In this document: positions 60,313 through 64,000 of the stretch, piece after piece
Layout: each line of letters opens with the position of its first letter
How positions within the stretch are numbered: the first letter of the stretch is position 1
Origin: Micromonospora halophytica
Lineage (GTDB): Bacteria; Actinomycetota; Actinomycetes; Mycobacteriales; Micromonosporaceae
Length of the DNA stretch: 64,000 nt
Direction: 5' to 3'
Assembly (NCBI RefSeq): GCF_900090245.1
Contig: NZ_FMDN01000005.1
Span: 1-64,000, forward strand
The notes under the pieces: generated by a model
Seen by the model: only the letters and a program-made list of their open reading frames with translations
Databases searched by the model: none
What the model was told of the DNA's origin: nothing
Translations under genes and position numbers: made by a program

Positions 60313-61299
60313 TCAGCTCGCGTCGCCCGTCACCGTACCGTCCGGGACGGGGGTGTCGTGGCTGGTCGGTGTGGGTTCGGCCGCGCGCTGCGGCGCGGGG
60401 CCCGGGGTGGCCGCCGGGGCGGCCGGCGGCCGGGACGGGGGCGACGGCGCCCGGTTCGGCCGGTCGGCGGCCACCCGCCGCCGGGGCCGGTCGGCGGCCG
60501 GGGCGGGGCGGGGCGTGACCCGTGGCCGCACCGTGGGGGCGGGCACCGGCCGCCGGGCCCGGGTGGGCAGCGCGGTCGGCCCGGCCGTCGGCATGACCGT
60601 CCCGGTCGTCGTGGGGGCCGCGGTCGGGCCGACGATGACCGTGGGCAGCGGAATGACGGTCGGCAGCGGGATGACCGTGGGCAGCGGAATGACCGTCGGC
60701 AGCGGGATGTGGGTGGGCAGTGGGATGTGGGTGGGTAACGGGCCCGGTGCCGGTGAGGTGCCGGTCGGCTCGGCGGTGGGCGGGCCGGTCGGTGTGCGGC
60801 TCGGCCCGGTCGTCGGGTCGGTCGGACGGCTCGGCGGCGGCGACGTGGTGCTGCTTCCCGGCAGGGGGGCACGGGCCCGCCCGGAAGACCCCGACCCGGG
60901 GGTGGCGCCCGGCAGCCGGGGCATCGGTGGGCCGAGCGGGATCAGGCCGACCAGGTCCGGATCGGGAGCGGTCGTGGTGACCGCGTCCGGCCCGGCGGGC
61001 GGCGGCGCGGGTCGGCCGGTGGCGGGCAACGGGACGACCACCGGCCCGTCGGACGGGGTGGGCAGGAACGGGGTGCTGCCGTCCGGCAGCGCGCCGCTGC
61101 CCACGGTCGCGGAGCCGGCGCTGAGCGCGGCGAGGATCGGCATCGACGCGGTGCCGGCGAGCAGGGCCACCGTGAAGAGGTAGCCCCGGCCGGGGCCGCC
61201 GGAGGCGGGGGCCCGGTGGGCGCCGATCATCCGGCGGTAGCCGCCGGCACGGTGGCGGCCGAGGAAGGGGGCGGGAGGATCGTCGACCGGGTCGGACAC
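60313..61299 (-). CDS. Proline/threonine-rich membrane-anchored protein
   Basis: A 328-residue protein. Cytosolic N-terminus (VSDPVDDPPAPFLGRHRAGG), one TM helix (YLFTVALLAGTASMPILAALSAG), then a long exposed Pro/Thr/Ala-rich stalk with six tandem PLPTVI/PLPTHI hexapeptides. No catalytic domain is seen; it may be a cell-wall spanning or adhesin-like stalk. The GTG at 61299 follows AAGGAG. Amino-acid composition makes homology assignment unreliable. Confidence 0.65.
   Translation of the reverse strand: MSDPVDDPPAPFLGRHRAGGYRRMIGAHRAPASGGPGRGYLFTVALLAGTASMPILAALSAGSATVGSGALPDGSTPFLPTPSDGPVVVPLPATGRPAPPPAGPDAVTTTAPDPDLVGLIPLGPPMPRLPGATPGSGSSGRARAPLPGSSTTSPPPSRPTDPTTGPSRTPTGPPTAEPTGTSPAPGPLPTHIPLPTHIPLPTVIPLPTVIPLPTVIPLPTVIVGPTAAPTTTGTVMPTAGPTALPTRARRPVPAPTVRPRVTPRPAPAADRPRRRVAADRPNRAPSPPSRPPAAPAATPGPAPQRAAEPTPTSHDTPVPDGTVTGDAS
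60635..60742. repeat. 18-bp tandem repeat in the Pro/Thr-rich protein
   Basis: Six consecutive 18-base units (ATGACCGTGGGCAGCGGA type) encode the hexapeptide array PLPT(V/H)I on the minus strand. Units differ by 1-4 bases. All lengths keep the frame, so copy number can vary without breaking the protein. Confidence 0.85.
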
Positions 61300-61789
61300 C
61301 ACGCACTCCTTCGTCGACCACGGGCAGGGAACACGGAGGGCTCGCCAATCGGACAAAGTGCTTTAAACGCCCATCCGGCACCAGTCAGCTTGAACCAGTG
61401 ACCCTCAGTTCACCAGCCACCACAGCGTGTCGACACACAAAATGTCCGTCGGCGTGAATCTTCCAAGCGAAAAACATGTCCATGCGTCGTGAAGCGGACA
61501 AAACAGGGCCGGCAGGAAGGACCGTACTGTGGGCCCGCTCACCTCCTCTGCAATCATTCAGGCACGACGGCAACGCAGCCGCGACCTCCGCGCACCCCGC
61601 GGCAGGCGCGGCCCGGCGCCGGCGCTCCCGAACCGGGTTCCTTCCCGAATCCGGCTCACCGCCGCGCGGCAACCCTCACCGGGGCTAGGCGCGGCCGCCA
61701 GGAACCAGCCCGGCACCGGCCGGGCCGGCGCACGATTTGCGCGGACGGGTCACCCCCGGCGCCGGCGCAGACACGACAGGGAGAGACGG
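61300..61789. other. 490-bp intergenic region upstream of the E1 genes
   Basis: This divergent gap is less GC-rich than its surroundings (AT-rich patches at 61355-61370 and 61435-61480). It should hold the promoters of the Pro/Thr-rich gene (minus) and of the 2-oxoacid dehydrogenase operon (plus). TGAAC...GTTCA (61391-61411) is a small inverted repeat. No convincing -35/-10 pair, gene or RNA was identified; frames open here are short and have no ribosome sites. Confidence 0.4.
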
Positions 61790-62968
61790 ATGGCAAAGGG
61801 CGACCCCGGGGTCACCACCCGCGGCCGGCGGGCCGCACCCCGCTCCAAGCGAGCCGCTGCGGCCAACGGGCCGGAACTCGTACAGCTGCTCACCCCCGAG
61901 GGTGAGCGGATCGAGAGCGCGACCGGTCCGGACGGGACCGAGTACCGCGTCGACTTCACCGACGAGGAGTACCGCGGGCTGTACCGCGACCTCGTCCTGG
62001 TCCGCAAGCTCGACGCCGAGGCCACCGCGCTCCAGCGGCAGGGCGAACTCGGCCTCTGGGCCAGCCTGCTCGGCCAGGAGGCCGCGCAGGTCGGTTCCGG
62101 ACGCGCGCTGCGCACCCAGGACATGGCCTTCCCGACCTACCGGGAGCACGGCGTCCTCTACTGCCGGGGCATCGACCCGATCATGCCGCTCGGCCTGTTC
62201 CGCGGCGTCGACCAGGGCGGCTGGGACCCGAACGAGTTCAAGTTCAACATGTACACGATCGTGATCGGGGCGCAGACCCTGCACGCGACCGGGTACGCCA
62301 TGGGCGTCGCCATGGACGGCAAGACCGGCACCGAGGACGGCGAGGCGGTGATCGCGTACTTCGGCGACGGCGCCACCAGCCAGGGCGACGTCAACGAGGC
62401 GTTCGTCTGGGCCAGCGTCTTCAACGCGCCGATGGTCTTCTTCTGCCAGAACAACCAGTACGCCATCTCCGAGCCGCTGGAGCGGCAGACCCGCGTCCCG
62501 CTGTACCAGCGCGCGGCCGGCTTCGGCTTCCCCGGCGTACGGGTGGACGGCAACGACGTGCTCGCGTCGTACGCGGTGACCCGGCACGCGCTGGACAACG
62601 CCCGGCTCGGCCAGGGCCCCAGCCTGATCGAGGCGTACACCTACCGGATGGGGGCGCACACCACCTCCGACGACCCGACCCGCTACCGGATCGCCAGCGA
62701 GGTCGAGGCCTGGCAGGCCAAGGACCCGATCGCCCGGATGAAGGCGTTCCTGGAGAAGCAGCAGATCGCCGACGCGGACTTCTTCGCCGCCGTCGACGAG
62801 CAGGCCCGCACCGAGTCGGTGCACCTGCGCGAGCGGGTGCTCGAGATGCCCAACCCGGAGCCGGTGTCGATGTTCGACCACGTCTACCCCCACGGGTCCG
62901 CCGAGCTCGACCAGCAGCGGGCGCAGTTCACGAAGTACATGGAGTCGTTCGAGGGGAGCGCGCACTGA
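61790..62968 (+). CDS. 2-oxoacid (pyruvate/branched-chain) dehydrogenase E1 alpha subunit
   Basis: A 392-residue thiamine-diphosphate enzyme subunit. The N-terminal basic stretch is followed by DEEYRGLYRDLVLVRKLDAEATALQRQGELGLWAS, FPTYREHGVL, and the ThDP/Mg motif YFGDGATSQGDVNEAFVWASVFNAPMVFFCQNN. It decarboxylates the 2-oxoacid and transfers the acyl group to lipoyl-E2. The LGLWASLLGQEAAQVG region favours the branched-chain type, as in mycobacterial BkdA. ATG 61790 follows GGGAGAG. It overlaps the E1 beta ATG by one base, so they are co-translated. Confidence 0.9.
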   Translation: MAKGDPGVTTRGRRAAPRSKRAAAANGPELVQLLTPEGERIESATGPDGTEYRVDFTDEEYRGLYRDLVLVRKLDAEATALQRQGELGLWASLLGQEAAQVGSGRALRTQDMAFPTYREHGVLYCRGIDPIMPLGLFRGVDQGGWDPNEFKFNMYTIVIGAQTLHATGYAMGVAMDGKTGTEDGEAVIAYFGDGATSQGDVNEAFVWASVFNAPMVFFCQNNQYAISEPLERQTRVPLYQRAAGFGFPGVRVDGNDVLASYAVTRHALDNARLGQGPSLIEAYTYRMGAHTTSDDPTRYRIASEVEAWQAKDPIARMKAFLEKQQIADADFFAAVDEQARTESVHLRERVLEMPNPEPVSMFDHVYPHGSAELDQQRAQFTKYMESFEGSAH

Positions 62969-63957
62969 TGGCCACGGAGACGCTCACCCTCGGCAAGGCC
63001 CTCAACACCGGTCTGCGCAAAGCCCTGGAGAACGACCCGAAGGTCGTCGTCATGGGCGAGGACGTCGGCAAGCTCGGCGGCGTCTTCCGGATCACCGACG
63101 GGCTCCAGAAGGACTTCGGCGACCAGCGGGTGATCGACACCCCGCTGGCCGAGTCCGGCATCATCGGCACCGCGGTCGGCCTCGCCATCCGCGGCTACCG
63201 CCCGGTCTGCGAGATCCAGTTCGACGGCTTCGTCTACCCGGCGTACGACCAGATCGTGTCGCAGGTGGCGAAGATGCACTACCGCTCGCAGGGCAAGGTC
63301 AAGATCCCGATGGTCATCCGGATCCCCTTCGGCGGCGGCATCGGCGCGGTCGAGCACCACTCGGAGTCGCCGGAGGCGTACTTCGCCCACACCGCCGGCC
63401 TGAAGGTGGTGTCCTGCGCCAACCCGCAGGACGCGTACTCGATGATCCAGCAGGCCATCGCCTCGGACGACCCGATCGTCTTCCTGGAGCCGAAGCGGCG
63501 CTACTGGGAGAAGGGCCCGGTCGAGCTGGACGCCCCGCTGGACGCGGCGTATCCGCTGCACTCGGCCCGGGTCGCCCGCGCCGGCACCGACGCCACCGTG
63601 CTGGCGTACGGGCCGATGGTGCGGACCTGCCTGGACGCGGCGACCGCCGCCGCCGAGGACGGCCGGGAGCTGGAGGTCATCGACCTGCGCACGCTCTCCC
63701 CGCTGGACCTGACCGCCGCGTACGAGTCGGTGAAGCGCACCGGCCGCTGCGTGGTCGTCCACGAGGCCCCGGGCAACCTGGGCCTGGGCTCGGAGATCGC
63801 CGCCCGGATCACCGAGGAGTGCTTCTACTCCCTGGAGTCCCCGGTGCTGCGGGTCACCGGCTTCGACACCCCCTACCCGGCCTCCCGGGTGGAGGAGGAG
63901 TACCTGCCCGACCTCGACCGGGTGCTCGACGCCGTCGACCGCACCTTCGGCTGGTGA
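62968..63957 (+). CDS. 2-oxoacid (pyruvate/branched-chain) dehydrogenase E1 beta subunit
   Basis: A 329-residue partner of the preceding gene. Transketolase-like pyrimidine domain (MGEDVGKLGGVFRITDGLQKDFGDQRVIDTPLAESGIIGTAVG) with Glu in the ESGI motif contacting ThDP, HYRSQGKVKIPMVIR, and a C-terminal domain (VVVHEAPGNLGLGSEIAARI). Together the subunits form the alpha2beta2 E1. The TGA ends 5 bases before the E2 ATG. Confidence 0.92.
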   Translation: MATETLTLGKALNTGLRKALENDPKVVVMGEDVGKLGGVFRITDGLQKDFGDQRVIDTPLAESGIIGTAVGLAIRGYRPVCEIQFDGFVYPAYDQIVSQVAKMHYRSQGKVKIPMVIRIPFGGGIGAVEHHSESPEAYFAHTAGLKVVSCANPQDAYSMIQQAIASDDPIVFLEPKRRYWEKGPVELDAPLDAAYPLHSARVARAGTDATVLAYGPMVRTCLDAATAAAEDGRELEVIDLRTLSPLDLTAAYESVKRTGRCVVVHEAPGNLGLGSEIAARITEECFYSLESPVLRVTGFDTPYPASRVEEEYLPDLDRVLDAVDRTFGW

Positions 63958-63962
63958 GCGGC

Positions 63963-64000
63963 ATGTCGCGGATCAAGGAGTTCAACCTCCCCGACCTGGG
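63963..64000 (+). CDS. Lipoyl acyltransferase E2 (start only)
   Basis: The first 12 codons, MSRIKEFNLPDL, are the beginning of a lipoyl domain of a dihydrolipoamide acyltransferase. The rest is outside the window. The position immediately after E1 beta confirms an E1alpha-E1beta-E2 operon. Confidence 0.8.
   Translation, partial: MSRIKEFNLPDL

Noticed and set aside
60635..60742. Possible CRISPR array
   Set aside because: Units are contiguous 18-mers without unique spacers and keep a coding frame.
61385..61672. A 95-codon minus-strand frame in the large intergenic region
   Set aside because: No ribosome site, and the predicted protein changes character along its length.

Overview
The window is high-GC actinobacterial chromosome, most likely from Micromonospora or a close relative in the Micromonosporaceae. 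This rests on gene content, extreme G/C third-position bias, frequent GTG starts, HspR/HAIR control of the heat-shock genes and a FadA2/FabG4/HtdX-type locus. No rRNA, tRNA or CRISPR array was seen. The assignment comes from recognising families by eye; no database search was run.

Layout. 1-1.2 kb: tail of an IS5-type transposase and a divergent pair (UTRA-only GntR relative and a small Cys protein) that looks like integrative-element residue. 1.3-2.7 kb: secreted TNT-type NAD glycohydrolase toxin and a small downstream candidate immunity gene. 2.8-11.6 kb: lipid metabolism (thiolase, FabG4, MaoC hydratase, DedA, TetR, SCP2, acyl-CoA dehydrogenase, acyl-CoA ligase). 11.6-15.3 kb: purD and purA around a frameshifted, truncated AbiEi/DUF559 gene. 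15.4-22.7 kb: a DAG-kinase-like protein, a proline-rich ParA-like ATPase, DUF3151, LOG protein, class II aldolase and small proteins. 22.7-26.9 kb: fossil of an LPXTG-type surface-protein tail, then the Hen1/Pnkp RNA-repair operon. 27-30 kb: DUF368, ArsR, pyrE, SDR. 30-37 kb: a compact operon DUF4178-DUF2617-DUF4247-DUF350-membrane protein-aminopropyltransferase, flanked by three paralogous four-TM proteins. 37-52 kb: clpB, a lipoprotein, a KhtT/KhtU-like antiporter pair, TetR/MMPL, and dnaK-grpE-dnaJ-hspR with HAIR operators in front of both clpB and dnaK. 52-56.8 kb: two overlapping dynamin-like GTPases and a conserved hypothetical. 56.8-59.6 kb: an NrtR-like Nudix regulator divergent from an SPFH protein and an NAD-kinase-like protein. 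59.6-64 kb: a PAP2-like protein, a repeat-rich secreted or anchored protein and the E1alpha/E1beta/E2 genes of a 2-oxoacid dehydrogenase.

The best candidates for undescribed biology are (i) the six-gene aminopropyltransferase/DUF350 operon, (ii) the Nudix-SPFH-NAD-kinase-like locus with its inverted-repeat operator, and (iii) a family of palindromic repeats sharing TTGATCAAGAAGTTT arms. One copy of that repeat is read in frame inside an MMPL transporter, and another sits exactly where a gene is truncated.
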